A stretch of DNA of 64,000 nt from Butyriboletus loyo (taxonomy: Eukaryota > Basidiomycota > Agaricomycetes > Boletales > Boletaceae): positions 36,361 to 100,360 of the forward strand of contig JBBPSI010000085.1 in NCBI GenBank assembly GCA_038093515.1, given 5' to 3'. Both the position numbers and the translations under genes were made by a program. Each line of letters begins with the position of its first letter. The stretch's first letter is position 1. This document shows positions 43,031 through 54,771 of this stretch, piece after piece. Under the pieces are notes generated by a model. The model was not told the origin of the DNA and searched no databases. It worked only from the letters and a program-made list of their open reading frames with translations.

Positions 43031-45257
43031 ATGCCAAGCGACACCATAGCAGTTCTGACGGTTGCTGGGGCTGACCCCAGTGGAAGAGAAGGTATCCAGG
43101 CACGCAAACAACTTGTGTTCCAACGCTCACCAGTGTTCATCGTTGTCGAGCAGGTAGATCTCAAGACATTCGCGGCGCATGGGTGCCATGGCACCAGTGT
43201 TGTGACCGCGGTCACAGCTCAGAATACGGTTGGCATGCAGAGACATATCATACCCCCAGACTTCGTTGGACAGCAGGCTCGTGTTCCTCATCAATGCTCG
43301 ACTTCTCTCTGAGCCATTCACGTTCAGATAACGTCCGCGCTCAGGGACACCCACGTCCATGCAATCAAGACTGGCACCCTCTTCGGTTCTGAAATCACGA
43401 CATCTGTTGCGTCGAGTCTCAAAGCGTATTTCAGAACTCACGGTCGTGTTCCCTTTGTCTGTGATTCCGTCTACGTCTCAGATTATGGAACTGTCCTATC
43501 GGGAGAAGATGTCAGCACGATCGTAAAGGAATTGTTTCCGCTTGCACAGGTCATCACCCTGAGCGAAGCGGAAGCTCAATATCTGCTCAACATAGAAGGA
43601 CGTCCTGTGAAGATCACCTCGCTCCGCGACATGCTTGTGGCAGCTCAGAACCTCCTGGCTCTTGGGCCTCAGGCTGTACTTTTGAAGGGCGGTCAGACCA
43701 TCGTCTCACTAAACGATATTCTTACAGTGAAAGCTCCAAATGATTCCGCACTGGCCATCAAGTCCGACTTCCCCTTGGGTGACAATATTGAGATCCTCGG
43801 GATCAGCGACGGGCTAGAGACCAAAGATCGTGTCGTCGACGTCCTTTGTCGTGCAACCAGCACGGGGTCTAGCGCATTGTCATTCACGTTGTACCCTCGG
43901 CTGGGCGAATCGAAGAAAATTCAGGGAGCGGATGCCACGGTGAGTGCGGCATTGGCCTGTGCCCTGGGGCATGAAATCCCAGGTAATTGTTTTCGGAGGG
44001 TCAGTATACTCAGATTTCTGGCTTACGTCTCGTAAATTATAGTGGAAGAGGCCGTCGCACAAGCGACGACATTCACGCGATTAGGAATCGAGACTGCGTC
44101 ATCTTTGGGAAGAGGGAACGGCTCTTTAAGCCTGAACCACTTCCACTCGACCTCCAGGCTCGTCGTTCAGCCGTAAGCGCGTCATTCGAAGAGACTGTTA
44201 TCGCTAGATTTGTTTCGCAGAACGACGTCAAGACATCCATATCCATTGACGCTCAAGTTTATTCAAAGCACAGCAGCGGTATGGAAACAATACGTACGAC
44301 ACGATTTCGTGGTTCAGCTGGGAAAAGGAACTTTGGACAACAAATCGTTTCAACACTTCATCAAGTGAGACGCCTTTGACTTGATGGATGTACGATCTTA
44401 CATGCGATCAGGCAGGATTACCTTTACTTGAAGTATTATGCGAGGGCATATGCGTAGGTTTGGTTTCGCCAACCCGAGATCGTCTCAGCACGAGAGCATA
44501 GGTTGTTGGGATCCAAGTCTAACGACTTTGCATCCATCAACGCTGCCGTCAAGGCGGCCCTCAACATTTCGGGGGAAATTACCCCGCATACTTCAAGGTC
44601 ATTCAAGGGTGTGTATTCATGTCGCTCTTGGTTTCTATTTTCGTTCACTCGACGGGAAGCAAGGCGAACCATTGAGGTCATTTATGTCAGGGAAGAATGC
44701 CATGCACGCTTCGTTTTTTTCGCGGTGGGGTACATCTCTTCTCGAATTGGAGAGTACGCTCGAATCGCCTGCTACTACCGCGTATGGCGCGTTCCTCATA
44801 GACACGGGGTTGCAAGGTAGGTTCGATCTGCTCTGCGCTTCCCAGACTCGGGAATTCGGGTTCTATCCAGGTGACACCTCGGTGCTTACCATGGCGGTGG
44901 CCGCCTGTCTCTTGGGATACGGGGAAGTAGGTCTGTGGCTCAAAAAGGAGGCCCAAAAACCGGACTCTTGGGTCAAGTGGGAGGGTAACCCGTACCTGGA
45001 GTGGATCGAGGAATATGCTGGAGAAGAGTATCAGGCAGGGGTTGTCGCTGGTATCAGTGCGTATGCATATGCTATTCCTCTGCCCTCTCGAACCAGAGCC
45101 GTCGTCTAATCATCGTTTTTTATATATAGAATTGATGGAATATCTCGCAGAAGCCGACTCTCCGTCGCAGGTGCGATACGATTGGTGGTTTTCCGTTTGG
45201 GAGAGAACTGTGCGCTTCGAGAAAGCGTTTTGGGACATGGCGTTGAACCTATCGTGA
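43031..45257 (+). CDS. THI20-type HMP/HMP-P kinase fused to TenA thiaminase II
   Basis: Thiamine pyrimidine salvage: the N-terminal ThiD-like ribokinase fold phosphorylates hydroxymethylpyrimidine, and the C-terminal TenA domain hydrolyses thiamine breakdown products. Proposed exons: 43031-43099, 43154-43276, 43328-43982, 44043-44172, 44233-44364, 44412-44453, 44502-44597, 44677-44816, 44871-45056, 45130-45257; 1701 nt, 566 aa. ThiD motifs: [44 protein letters not shown] and a C-terminal [16 protein letters not shown]. TenA motifs: [61 protein letters not shown] (catalytic Cys region) and [10 protein letters not shown]. Introns 1 and 2 appear to start with GC (CAG|GC). The join of exons 7 and 8 is the least certain. 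Confidence 0.88.
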
Positions 45258-45822
45258 GGCAGCTCGGTTTTCGTGTAACACGTTCATGTGAACAGAGCGA
45301 GACGCTGTATCCAAAAGGGGTGTTGAACGTTGAATATCGAATCTTTATATCTGTTTCTTGGGCGGTCTTTGCATGCATTTGAGGTCGCACGGCTGATATT
45401 CTCCAGCTTCGATTAAAAGTTTCATATCTTCAGGACCGAGCCCGTGCTCTCCATGCGCGGGATGCAAGAATACCGTTTTTTTTGTCACCCTCACCTTTTT
45501 GTTCGGGGGTTCAAGCGAACCCGAGTGGATTGTCTGATCTCGCCGCAGAGTTGTCCCGCATGCCCCACCGAACTGGCCATCTATCAGCAAGAAAGCGAAA
45601 GGAAAAATAATCTGAAACGAACAGTAAATCGCACCGAGCTCGTGCGCGATTAGCCAGCGAAAATGTATCATAATGTATCACAAGTACATGCACAGCCATG
45701 TCGTCAATCAGCACAGTGATGATAGCAAAAAAGAAAAGAAAAAAGTCCAATCGGTATGTAATAACGCGTCATCGTAAATCATCCAGCGCAGAGTATCGTA
45801 TCCGTAACGTGTCGGCATCAAA
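45258..45822. other. Intergenic, possible minus-strand small ORF
   Basis: A minus-strand ORF, 45671-45345, ends in a coding-like stretch (KKTVFLHPAHGEHGLGPEDM) but has no recognised motif or clear start. Otherwise this is the convergent 3' region between THI20 and the DUF4112 gene. Confidence 0.3.
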
Positions 45823-46587
45823 TCATTCGTTTATATTTTCGACGAATCGTCCTCGGTCGCTGCTGACTTGCGTCGTTTGCGTCCTCGCCCTTTGCGACAC
45901 GAACAGGCTAGAGCTTTGCCCAGTCTCCTTCATGCCTGCTCCTGGCTTGACCTGTTCCACGTCCCATCGTGAAACCCCACTCGCGACGGGTCGATCACCC
46001 CTCGCCTCGTCCTCCCTCTCCGCCTGCAATTTGAGATACTCTTCTCCTCTAACGCGCAAAAACTCTTCCAGCAGCATCGCGTTCCTAAAGTTAGCCTTGT
46101 ATACAGCGATGACGACATCCCCGACGACGGGGACGAGCCCGCCAAAGGCAGATACGGCGTTATTGAACAACATCCTGCCGACGAGCCAAGGGGGCAGATC
46201 TGCTTCGCGGGCTTTGCGGACCACGAGAACGTAGTTGAGCGTGGCACACGCGACGTCGCCTGCGCCGGGGATGATGCCGATGATGAACGTCCAGCCGAAA
46301 TGAAGACCACAGAGGTTGAAGGTCTTGTCGAGGCGACGTGCTCTGCGCTGGACGGTCTTGAGGATTTTGGCATCACGAGAGGAAATCCCAGGAGGGGCGT
46401 CACGCTATAAAAAAAAAGAGGAGACTGATGGGTCATGCGGGTGCAGCGATGTGAAAATGATTACCTTTTTGCGACGTTGTTTCCCCTTTGGATCGCTGTA
46501 ATACTCGTAGACAGGGTCTGGGGGAGTGTATTGTTCCAAGTGCTTTCGGAAGAGCTTGTCGCCTACTCGTTGCATGTAGGCCGACAT
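45823..46587 (-). CDS. DUF4112 family membrane protein
   Basis: Two exons on the minus strand, 46587-46465 and 46404-45823; 705 nt, 234 aa. N-terminus MSAYMQRVGDKLFRKH. The DUF4112 core shows a weakly amphipathic helix (LDKTFNLCGLHFGWTFIIGIIPGAGD) followed by NYVLVVRKAREADLPPWL, then a second hydrophobic stretch (FNNAVSAFGGLVPVVGDVV) and YKANFRNAMLLEEFL. The two G-x-PGAGD / PVVGD turns are the family hallmark. The C-terminal tail is charged and disordered. It is probably membrane-associated; biochemical function is unknown. The start is chosen at the ATG just before the conserved region; an in-frame ATG lies further upstream at 46707. Confidence 0.85.
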
Positions 46588-46637
46588 TGCATGCACGCGT
46601 GGTATAGGAAGAAGAACGAAGGTGGGGCCATTGTCAC

Positions 46638-46667
46638 TAGTGCAGCTGATTTTATGCAGCTGCACTA
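46638..46667. promoter_or_regulatory. 11-bp perfect inverted repeat in a divergent promoter
   Basis: TAGTGCAGCTG (46638-46648) and CAGCTGCACTA (46657-46667) are exact reverse complements separated by 8 bp. They lie in the 201-bp gap between the DUF4112 gene (minus) and the next gene (plus). The arrangement suits a dimeric transcription factor site, but no factor is assigned. Confidence 0.45.
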
Positions 46668-46788
46668 ATACGTCATTCTGGACACCGGAGCCTGCAAGGC
46701 CCAGCACAGCCCTCGCAGCTTAACCAAAGTAGGGATAACACAGCACTAGTTAAATATCAGCCTGTGCCGTACAGCATCTCAACTCACC

Positions 46789-48096
46789 ATGACTCCCGAC
46801 GACCACAAGCTCTCCGAAGAATACGTCCAAGACAGTTTCCACAGCTACCTCAAGTCCTCTCTCACCCATGCAAAGGTCGAGAGACTGCTCGAACCAGAAG
46901 TCCTCGCCAGCGCCGAGGGCGATCTCATGATCACTGGTAAGTATGGGATTCCGATTAAAGCAAATATCTCCTTAACGATCCTAGGCCCAGCGCTCTGTCT
47001 CTATTTCGCTGCTTTGCGCTGCACTACCGTTCCGCCATCAGTGCCACTTCCCAGAAGCTCTAAGTCGGCACCAGCCCGTGAACTCACAGAAGCAAACTGT
47101 CCTCCCGCATTCCTCGCATTCCTCCGCGTATGGGCGTCCACAGTGTCAAGGATACAAGGCCTGCAGCCAGAATATCAACACGACCTTGCCCGCAACATAT
47201 GCGGTCTCCAACCAGTCACTCAGCCAGTCAACCCCGCAGTCTCAGGGATCGCGGCCGATCTCCGTGCCGTAGCAATCGAGATATCACAGAGACGCTCTTT
47301 CCAAGACAGGTATGCAAGTGATCTCCAAGCCGCGCTCGATGCAGGCTCCTCCCATGGCCCCACGCTCAAAGTAAAGACCTCCTTCGTCCCACCTCCCGCT
47401 TACGACGGCCCATCCGGCTCGGATGCCAAATATAAGCCCGAGTACGGAGCCAAGTACAGCCTCTCACCTAATTCCCCGGCCTCCGTCTTTCCCCCGCGAA
47501 CACCATCTCCGGTGCTATTCCCGCATAATTCCCCTGCGCTCGAGAAGATCCGTCAGATCCTCTATGCTGCCCTTGGAGACGTTCTTGCTGGCAACGTGAC
47601 ACTCGGTCGACTCCTCAAATCGGACCCTCCTCGCGCATACTTTGCTTCTGTCTCTCTGGCCATCCTCGAGGTCGGCACGAGGGCCGTGCGACCGGATGGT
47701 TCCATCGATGCAGGGGTCGGCATGCAACTCACCCTTGACAAGTGTCCGGAGCCGCTGAAGCCCCTGATGGTTGAACTCGGGGACATTGGCAAACAGGCAA
47801 AGAAGATCGAAAAAGCGGACGAGAAGGCGGCTATCGAAGCAGCACAGAGGGGAGATGAGCTATCGTTTCCCCGAATGGACAAACTTCGGAGAATGCTGCA
47901 AGAGGGTGTGGGTTGCGACCGAGGCCGGATCGGCTGTGACGGGGAACAGCTCGCCCGAAGGGACAGCGTGGAAGGGAGAACGGTCGCGTTTTGCAATCGA
48001 ATCAACACGCTTGCGTTGAATATATCCAAGGTCAAGACGTTCCGGGAGAGACAACACGAAGTGTTTGAGATCCTTTCCGCTGTTTGCGGAAGCTGA
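46789..48096 (+). CDS. Hypothetical protein (419 aa)
   Basis: Exons 46789-46936 and 46985-48096; 1260 nt, 419 aa. I do not recognise the family. The N-terminus is charged (MTPDDHKLSEEYVQDSFHSY). Helical segments with an FLAFLRVWASTVSRIQGLQ region follow. The centre is proline/serine-rich (SPASVFPPRTPSPVLFP). The C-terminal half is helical, including GDVLAGNVTLGRLLKSDPPRA and a lysine/glutamate coiled-coil-like stretch (GKQAKKIEKADEKAAIE). No signal peptide or membrane helix is obvious. The promoter is shared with the divergent DUF4112 gene. Confidence 0.75.
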   Translation: MTPDDHKLSEEYVQDSFHSYLKSSLTHAKVERLLEPEVLASAEGDLMITGKYGIPIKANISLTILGPALCLYFAALRCTTVPPSVPLPRSSKSAPARELTEANCPPAFLAFLRVWASTVSRIQGLQPEYQHDLARNICGLQPVTQPVNPAVSGIAADLRAVAIEISQRRSFQDRYASDLQAALDAGSSHGPTLKVKTSFVPPPAYDGPSGSDAKYKPEYGAKYSLSPNSPASVFPPRTPSPVLFPHNSPALEKIRQILYAALGDVLAGNVTLGRLLKSDPPRAYFASVSLAILEVGTRAVRPDGSIDAGVGMQLTLDKCPEPLKPLMVELGDIGKQAKKIEKADEKAAIEAAQRGDELSFPRMDKLRRMLQEGVGCDRGRIGCDGEQLARRDSVEGRTVAFCNRINTLALNISKVKTFRERQHEVFEILSAVCGS

Positions 48097-49070
48097 TAAA
48101 TTAGAGGGGGGATTGGGGGGGTGGGGAAAAAAAGAAAATGTATGATGTCCTCGTCCAGGATCTTTTGGCTCCGCGCTACCACCCTGTTTTATTCCGTAGA
48201 GTATGACAGATCGTTAGTATCCTGGATGGTCTGGTAGAGTCGGGGGGGATATACTTATTTATGTACGTGTATGTACCGATCTAATCAAATATCGTTCTTT
48301 GCCGCGCCCTGCGACGATCGTTGATCCATCTGCTCGTAAGCGGGTTCAAGTTCAGCATGAGATTTTTTACAAGGTCCTCATACATAGCTGGTTTTTGAGT
48401 GTGGTTCCATATTGTCGCTCGTCACCTTGTACCCAACCGCCAACACCCAAGACATTGAACCTGTACTCTCTTGGCATGGTGCGTCTCGTTCGACTAGGTA
48501 TCGTGGTATCAGCATCATCGACGTGGAACAGGAGACGAGCAATGCGGAACTTTACCGCGCTCACGGGGTGCACTTGGCCTACCAACATCGCACGAGATTT
48601 TTTGCGACGCAGCGGATGGGCTGTCTATGGTATGGCTCTCAAGATCTCACAGCTCACCCGGATACTCCTGAATTCAAGCTGAGACGAGCAACGACGAATA
48701 TGTATATCGTCGAACTGTTCGTATACGTATACGCACCACGTCACTTCCTGACGTGCCTGATAGATCAGGCCTGATCGAATCTACCAGTCACGTCACCAAG
48801 CTATTTCAATCCCAGTGCGCACTTGAAACCAACAAAACATCCACCAGAGATGGTAACAACAGCTTGAAGCAGGCTGCTGCTGCTGTGCTGCTCACCACAC
48901 GGATCTTTGGAAAACGCGACCGAATTCATGGTAAGACCATGTGCATGTGTGCATAATCCTTGATTTCGTGCTTCGGAATGGGGGGGTTTTTTTTTTTTTG
49001 AAGGTTTTGCAGGCTGCGCTCGTCCCTGCGACCAGATTTAATTTTACTGACGCAAACGTTCAAGGAAGTA
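48097..49070. other. About 1 kb without a supported gene
   Basis: It begins with a G-run-rich 3' region (GGGGGG near 48,110 and 48,240) and contains only overlapping short ORFs. A G/T homopolymer tract lies at about 48,979-49,000, near the end of the helicase relic. Confidence 0.45.
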
Positions 49071-50627
49071 TTACAGAATCTCTTGAAGCACTAGCGGATG
49101 CTGAGATCTGAGAAATCGTGTCACCAACGGGAGAATATTTTGCGTTACTTTGGTAGCAAAACGGACGTTCAGGCTGCCACCCGGGATCGTAAGGTCATCG
49201 CTGACGCGGACGACCAAACAGATACTATGAGGGGGCGGTACATCACGGCAGTCGCTCGCATCGACTTGCAAGATTTTCATTTTCGTCGATCCAAACTAGC
49301 GGGATCACACCTTGAACCGGACAGACGAACCACCACGACTTTGATCGATTCAGGAAACCAGATATCTACGTTACAGAGAGTAGCACAAGCGATCTTTTTT
49401 TTCTCCTTGATCTTTTGCATTGTATCATGTATGACGTTGCCCCGTTGTTCGAGTAGCTTGCGAGAGGATGAAGCGGAAACTGGCGTCGTGTAACCGTCCA
49501 ATCAGAGTTACGGGGCGTGAAAGTTGAAGGCACTGCGAGGATTGTCGAGGAGCTGAACTTCAATGAATCGCTGGTGGATTGCTGGTGACACGGATGTGCA
49601 CATTATGGACTAACCCTTTCTGAACGGAGAGAGATTGCGTTGAATGAAACAAATGGCGTTTTCTTTCAAGTTCAATTGATGTGGAGGAACGACTGGGTGT
49701 TGCAACATAGCAAGGCAGTCAGGAGTCCGTTCGGGGTGCATCGTGCGGCGATCGATCCGCTTCTCCGAGGGAGTCCGAGCGAAAGAGATAATCTATTTTT
49801 TTTTGCGAGTGTTCGTGCGGGAACGTATGGAAGGGATTACATACGGAATCCACCCGGAAGAACGTCCATTGCTTTGTCGTTGAATGCGCCAACGAATATG
49901 AATATATTTCGTGGTGATAGGAAAGCACGCTGGACTGATAACAGAGGGTCTCGGAGAACATCGGTAGGAAAGAGAACGTCGATCGCAGTCGGTATCCATG
50001 TTTGAAGCTGTGTTTAGGAAGGAGAGATCGGCGCGGGTGCATGACGTGTTCTCACCAACATTGACATTGTCATTGTCGATCAAGGTGGTGGAATCGGGGT
50101 ACGAACGGGAGTGCGAAGCGTGAAGATACGCAGCTTATTCCTCGAGGTAGACGATTTGACGGAAGCTGCCAATGTCGCAGTTTCGCCACGGCCGCCAATG
50201 ACACGGACAGGTGCTACTCGACGGAAATCGCCAAACCCTAGAAAAGTTTTTCCGCTAAATGGTTGATCGAAACACACTCCCACGAAACATTGGTTGCCGT
50301 AGGAAGTTCCTCCCATACGATGGCAAGTGCATTGTGGATTCTGAGATCAGCACGCGCAGAATTCGATGCAACGGTGGAGAGGAGGTTAACATTTTCGTCT
50401 GAGATGGGTATTCGAAATAGAGAATGAGCTGTGCGACCACGCTGGTAAGCAACGGCGGATAGCACAGTGGTGCCAACGATGAGAACGATGTAGTTTTGAG
50501 AGATGTTAGTGAGAGATTTGATAAGGAAAGTTTTGCCACGACCGGGACCTGCAAAGCCACAGCCGAAAACGTTTAACAATATGTTGATCAAAGTGACGTC
50601 GGTCTGTCGTGTGCAAGATCTAACCAA
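49071..50627 (-). pseudogene. Helitron-type PIF1 helicase relic
   Basis: On the minus strand: a Walker A-like segment GPGRGKTFLIKSL (about 50,545), GRTAHSLFRIPI (about 50,430), a Walker B-like AIVWEELP (about 50,325), FGDFRRVAPV (about 50,225), a later DNAFND-like/MDVLPG stretch (about 49,885-49,860), PPHQLNLK (about 49,680) and FTPRNSD...RRQFPL (about 49,490-49,520). These follow the order of PIF1/RRM3-like helicases carried by fungal Helitrons. Stops and frameshifts are frequent. No Rep domain or Helitron ends were identified. Confidence 0.75.
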
Positions 50628-50856
50628 GAGCGGTATGTATGTAAAAAAATAACTATCAGGACCGAGATTGATTTTTTTGATGATGAAAACGCGCTACTCA
50701 AAGAACAAGAAACCAAATGGATAGTCAAGAGTGCGAGCAAATCCTGATTCCTGAATCCTGAGCTGGTACTACAAATGAGTGGTTCGCTGCATCAGTCACC
50801 ATGCATGCGAAAACGAGTTAAGAAAAAGGGGGGGTCATGAAATGCATACTAGAGCT

Positions 50857-52692
50857 TTAAACCGAATCTGTCGAACGAGTCCAGAGTGTCCGCGGAAGCA
50901 ACAACGAGGCGCTCATGCCGACACAAACGAGGAATAACATGTAATAATACACAAACCACGCGTGTGCGGGGGTTTTGATAGAAATCGAAAACATGGACGT
51001 AGCCGAGGCGGGTCCGATGGCGCGCGTGATCGAAACGAGGAGCTGAGCGATGCCGTTGGTGGCTCCGAGAGAAGCCCGGTTTGGGGAGGCTGCTGCGATG
51101 TAGATGAATATGCAAGCTATACACGCGTCGATTTAGTAGTGCGGGCTCATGACTAACGAATGACAGCTCACAAAACGCCAAATTCACAGCCATCGAGAGG
51201 GCGAGCTGTACCCCGACCAGGGACCAAACCGTCCAACTCAATCCCTGGGTTCGGGCGAGAACATTGAGCAATGGAAAAGTAAGCGTTGCAGGAATGCCGG
51301 AAGCGATAGCGACAGAATAAATAGCCTTGGACCCGAACCGATCATGCATATCCGCAAAGAAGAAGATCTGGAATAACCCGTTCACCACGCCATAGACGGA
51401 AAGAATATTGCCGATCTGCGGTGGATTAAGACCAAGCCCTCCAAGCTCTATTGGTGTAGCAAAAAAGACCGGCTGTACGGCTCGAAACGCGATGTCTAGT
51501 AGAGAGAGTGTCGCATAGTTTCCTGCTGCGATGAGTACACGTGGAATCAAGAGTGCGCGCAGTGGTAGTGGAGTTTCATCCTCCTTCCTAGGCTCCTCTC
51601 TGTTCTCAATCTCCAACGTTTCACTAGACGAATCGAGTGTGGGCGGTGTACTTTGCACGGCAGATCTCTTGCTAAACTTGGCCTTGATCAACTGACTAAG
51701 TGAGACACGGTGAGGAAGAGTCTGGTGACTGACCTTCAGCCAGGAAGTGACGGAAATGAGTCTAGAATACACTGACCTCTTTCAAGAACAGGAACGTGAC
51801 AAGCCAAGCAACAGCGGTAAATGTCGCAGGCACGGCGCACGCCAAGAAATAAGGATACGTCTTAAAGAAGTTCCAATCTCCAAAAACGTCTGGGAAACGA
51901 TCAACGGGCTTAGATAGCGAACCACCGATAAAAGGGCTATATATATGGTGTATAACCGAATGAGCAAGACTGCAGGATGCCACAATAAAGGACGAACCCT
52001 ATGGTGGCACCGCTAGACCAGGCTATGGGCATATACGCATACGCCTGCGCGAGGTTTGTAGAGTCCGTAATCTCCACCATCATGCTTTTCATGACACCTA
52101 TGTTTCCATTTAGGGCGCCGTTCAGAGAACGGCTAAATGAACGTGGATATTTGTGAGGAAGTATGAAATGCCGGTAACAATGAAGGACGGTACCTCATTA
52201 CCAATCCCCAGAAGGTCTTTGATAAACCAAAACAATACATCGAAGCGGACAAGCCGAATAAACCAGTCAAGATAACGGGTTTGCGGCCGATATGGTCCGA
52301 TACACGGCTCCAGTGCAACACGGTGAGCGCTTGCGTGGCAAAGAATAACGAATGCTGAGACGTTAGAAACTAACATGAGCACATCAAATGGAATGGAGGA
52401 TCATGCAGACGCACCAGCAATCCTACATAATATCCAACTTGAGTTTCGTCGCCGTTCGTAATACCGATGTCCCGTATGAGCTTGAAAGGAATTCGTATGA
52501 GAAGGTGCAAGGTGGGAGACAACCAAGACAAACCTGAGGGGCAAACGGAGCGATGACTTGGGAGGTGAGCGGCTCCGAGAGCTGGAGGAAGAGAATGAGA
52601 GAAAATTGACGCCAGGGCAACGGGGTCCTGCCCTTCTTCTGTTTCTGAGCCTGCAACAGCGGGGTCTCCTCGTCTACCGCTTGCGAGGACAT
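50857..52692 (-). CDS. MFS transporter, ZIF1/tetracycline-resistance-like
   Basis: Multi-exon minus-strand gene starting MSSQAVDEETPLLQAQKQKK, a typical N-terminus with a TPLL stretch. Conserved blocks in order: PLPWRQFSLILFLQLSEPL (TM1), VLHWSRVSDHIGRKPVIL (MFS loop 2-3 motif), SLNGALNGNIGVMKSMMVE, WSSGATIGPFIGG (TM5 motif), a central cytosolic linker rich in S/E/K, then the second six-helix half (VYGVVNGLFQIFFF, DRFGSKAIY) and the last helices ending SLLLPRTLWTRS and a stop at 50857-50859. I recall this fungal MFS group as similar to plant ZIF1-like carriers; substrate unknown. Exon boundaries are only approximate here. Confidence 0.88.
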
Positions 52693-53067
52693 GGTGGATC
52701 GTAAGAAAGAGAGATCGGAGGAAAGTCCAGTCCTTCTTTTATTTCGGCCGGCACTTTGTCCCTCAGAATTTGAGTCGGGTCGGCCGATTGCGGCGCACCG
52801 CGGGAAGGCCGTGATGATGAGAATGGACTTGTGATGGTTTTATTTTATTTTCCGCGGGGGCTGTGCAAATATCGGCGCTCGGCCTGATCGGTGCTGTGCT
52901 GCAATTAATTGCACGTGACCGACGCGCACTATGATGGACGCGTCGAATTCACGCTTTGCCAACCGGTCCACAATGGAAATTCCACAAGCACTCGTTGGTC
53001 CACAACCATGGATATAAATCTCACCACTTCCCTCCCTACTGTCACCCTCACAGGTCACTAGAATTAT
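52693..53067. promoter_or_regulatory. Divergent intergenic region
   Basis: 375 bp separate the minus-strand MFS gene from the plus-strand hypothetical gene at 53068. It holds the promoters of both. No specific binding site could be assigned. Confidence 0.4.
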
Positions 53068-54150
53068 ATGCCTGCCATGTCCTTTGCTCCCAGAAGAGAG
53101 AAAGCACTTCCGGACATCCCTGTAGACATCGATGCTAGCGAGACTGTAGCAGAGCACGAAGGACTCTGGTCCATACCTTCTTCGAAGATCGCGACGTCCG
53201 CGAATACGAACAAGGCACTCCCATCCGTAAACGTCGAGAACACGCTGTCAGAGGAAGAAATGAGCCGGCTGCACGAGCTCTGGAATGGCGCCGGATTGAG
53301 TGCAGTAGGTGCTGTTGGCACCCCCCTCCACCGATTTTGGCTGATCCTTAATTCGAAAGCGCGCACATCGCAGGAGACAACGTGGTCAAAATCCCATCCC
53401 GCGTCGAATCCCAGCTCCAATTTCCATACCTGAGCCTGATAACATTCCACATGCATCATCTTCCGCTGATCCATCCCTAACGAGCACGACTCCCCTCACC
53501 ACGGGAACACGGAAACGATGGGGATTCTTCACCGCAAGGTAATGCTACCACAGATTCCTAGATTCCCTTCTTCTTACCTTTGTTTATTCAGGCCCTTCCC
53601 AGAGACGCAGGAGGCAGGGAAGAAGGTCCCAAACCCACTCGAGAAACTGCGAACGATGGCGCAGGACCGGCTGAAGAAAAAGCTTAGGTACGCCAAGTCC
53701 GCCCCAAATCTCGGTGACCAGGCTGCACCGTTGAAACGAGGGGCTACACTTGAACTACCTGCCGTGCCTATACCTGCTGAAGCAGTGCCCGAGGACGTAA
53801 CAGCCACTAGCCCACGTACCTTGTCATCGTCTGGCGAGTTAGCAACCCCCGAAGCAGTCCTTCAGCCAGAAGACATGGATGAGAATGCGATCTACTTCAC
53901 GATTGATCCCAACTGGCGCGCCTCACAGGGTAGCGTGCAATTCCAGTTCATCACACCTATCCCCGATAGCCCCACTTCTTTGGGGAGGTCGGATTCTCCT
54001 CTTCTACACAGACACCATTCGCTCGATCAGCTCTCGTTTGCAGCACAGCAAGCTATCAAGGCACCGACCACAATGGAATTTCCCGAGGAGCATCCAAGCG
54101 ATGAAGTCTTCCGCCTAATCGACGAACTGCACACCTACCTAGAACTTTGA
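53068..54150 (+). CDS. Hypothetical low-complexity protein
   Basis: The first exon starts MPAMSFAPRREKALPDIPVD and runs to about 53,300. A middle exon near 53,400-53,540 encodes a Ser/Thr/Pro-rich stretch ending KRWGFFTAR. The last exon (about 53,592-54,150) begins PFPETQEAGKKVPNPLEKL and ends LIDELHTYLEL. The final part has a short ordered motif, DENAIYFTIDPNW. I do not recognise the family. The splice between the first and middle exons is not resolved. Confidence 0.55.
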
Positions 54151-54771
54151 CCACCGCAGTGACGCCGCATTGCCGTCGTCCGAGTCATTCCGGGCATGGT
54201 CCAGAAATATCGACGCGCAACTCGCACCACGAATCCTTTGCTAGCACTCCTGTATTCGTCAAGAGCATCTGTACTGCTGTATCCTTTAACATGAACCACC
54301 GCTCTTTTGTATTGGATGTGATTTACTTACAATAGGATGATTCCACTTGCTGCGACTCAATCCATGGCAGTACAATAACCCTTGGATGAGTCAGCAGTTG
54401 GACGCCCCAATTGTCCTTTATTGTCCCTCTCAATATCATGCTGCGGTTTGTATTTTCTCCGCGTTTTCAGCGAGAAGTTGTACTCTTTGAGCATTTTCGT
54501 TGCTTCAAGTCGGCTATGGACACGGCCGTGGGGGCCAGAAAAAGGTCCAGAAAGGGCACCTTCGCGTCAACTGGGCCGGAAAATTCACTTGGCTGAACCG
54601 GTCGGCGACGACCCCGCTCCGCATGGCACAAGCAGTGCAAAAGAAGACCCACACTCGCTACATTTATACCTTGTGCGGTGCTCCCCAGCTCAATCTCATC
54701 AACCACCTTCAAGCCTGTGTCTCCCATTTTCACCACCTCACGCAGTATTCCCGGCAAGCTCTACACCAAGA
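54151..54771. other. Intergenic, 620 bp
   Basis: Several short ORFs overlap in this region without any motif. It is probably the 3' region of the upstream gene and the promoter of the next one. Confidence 0.45.

Noticed and set aside
45345..45671. 108-aa minus-strand ORF
   Set aside because: The end looks coding but the N-terminal part does not; no family recognised, so it is not called as a gene.
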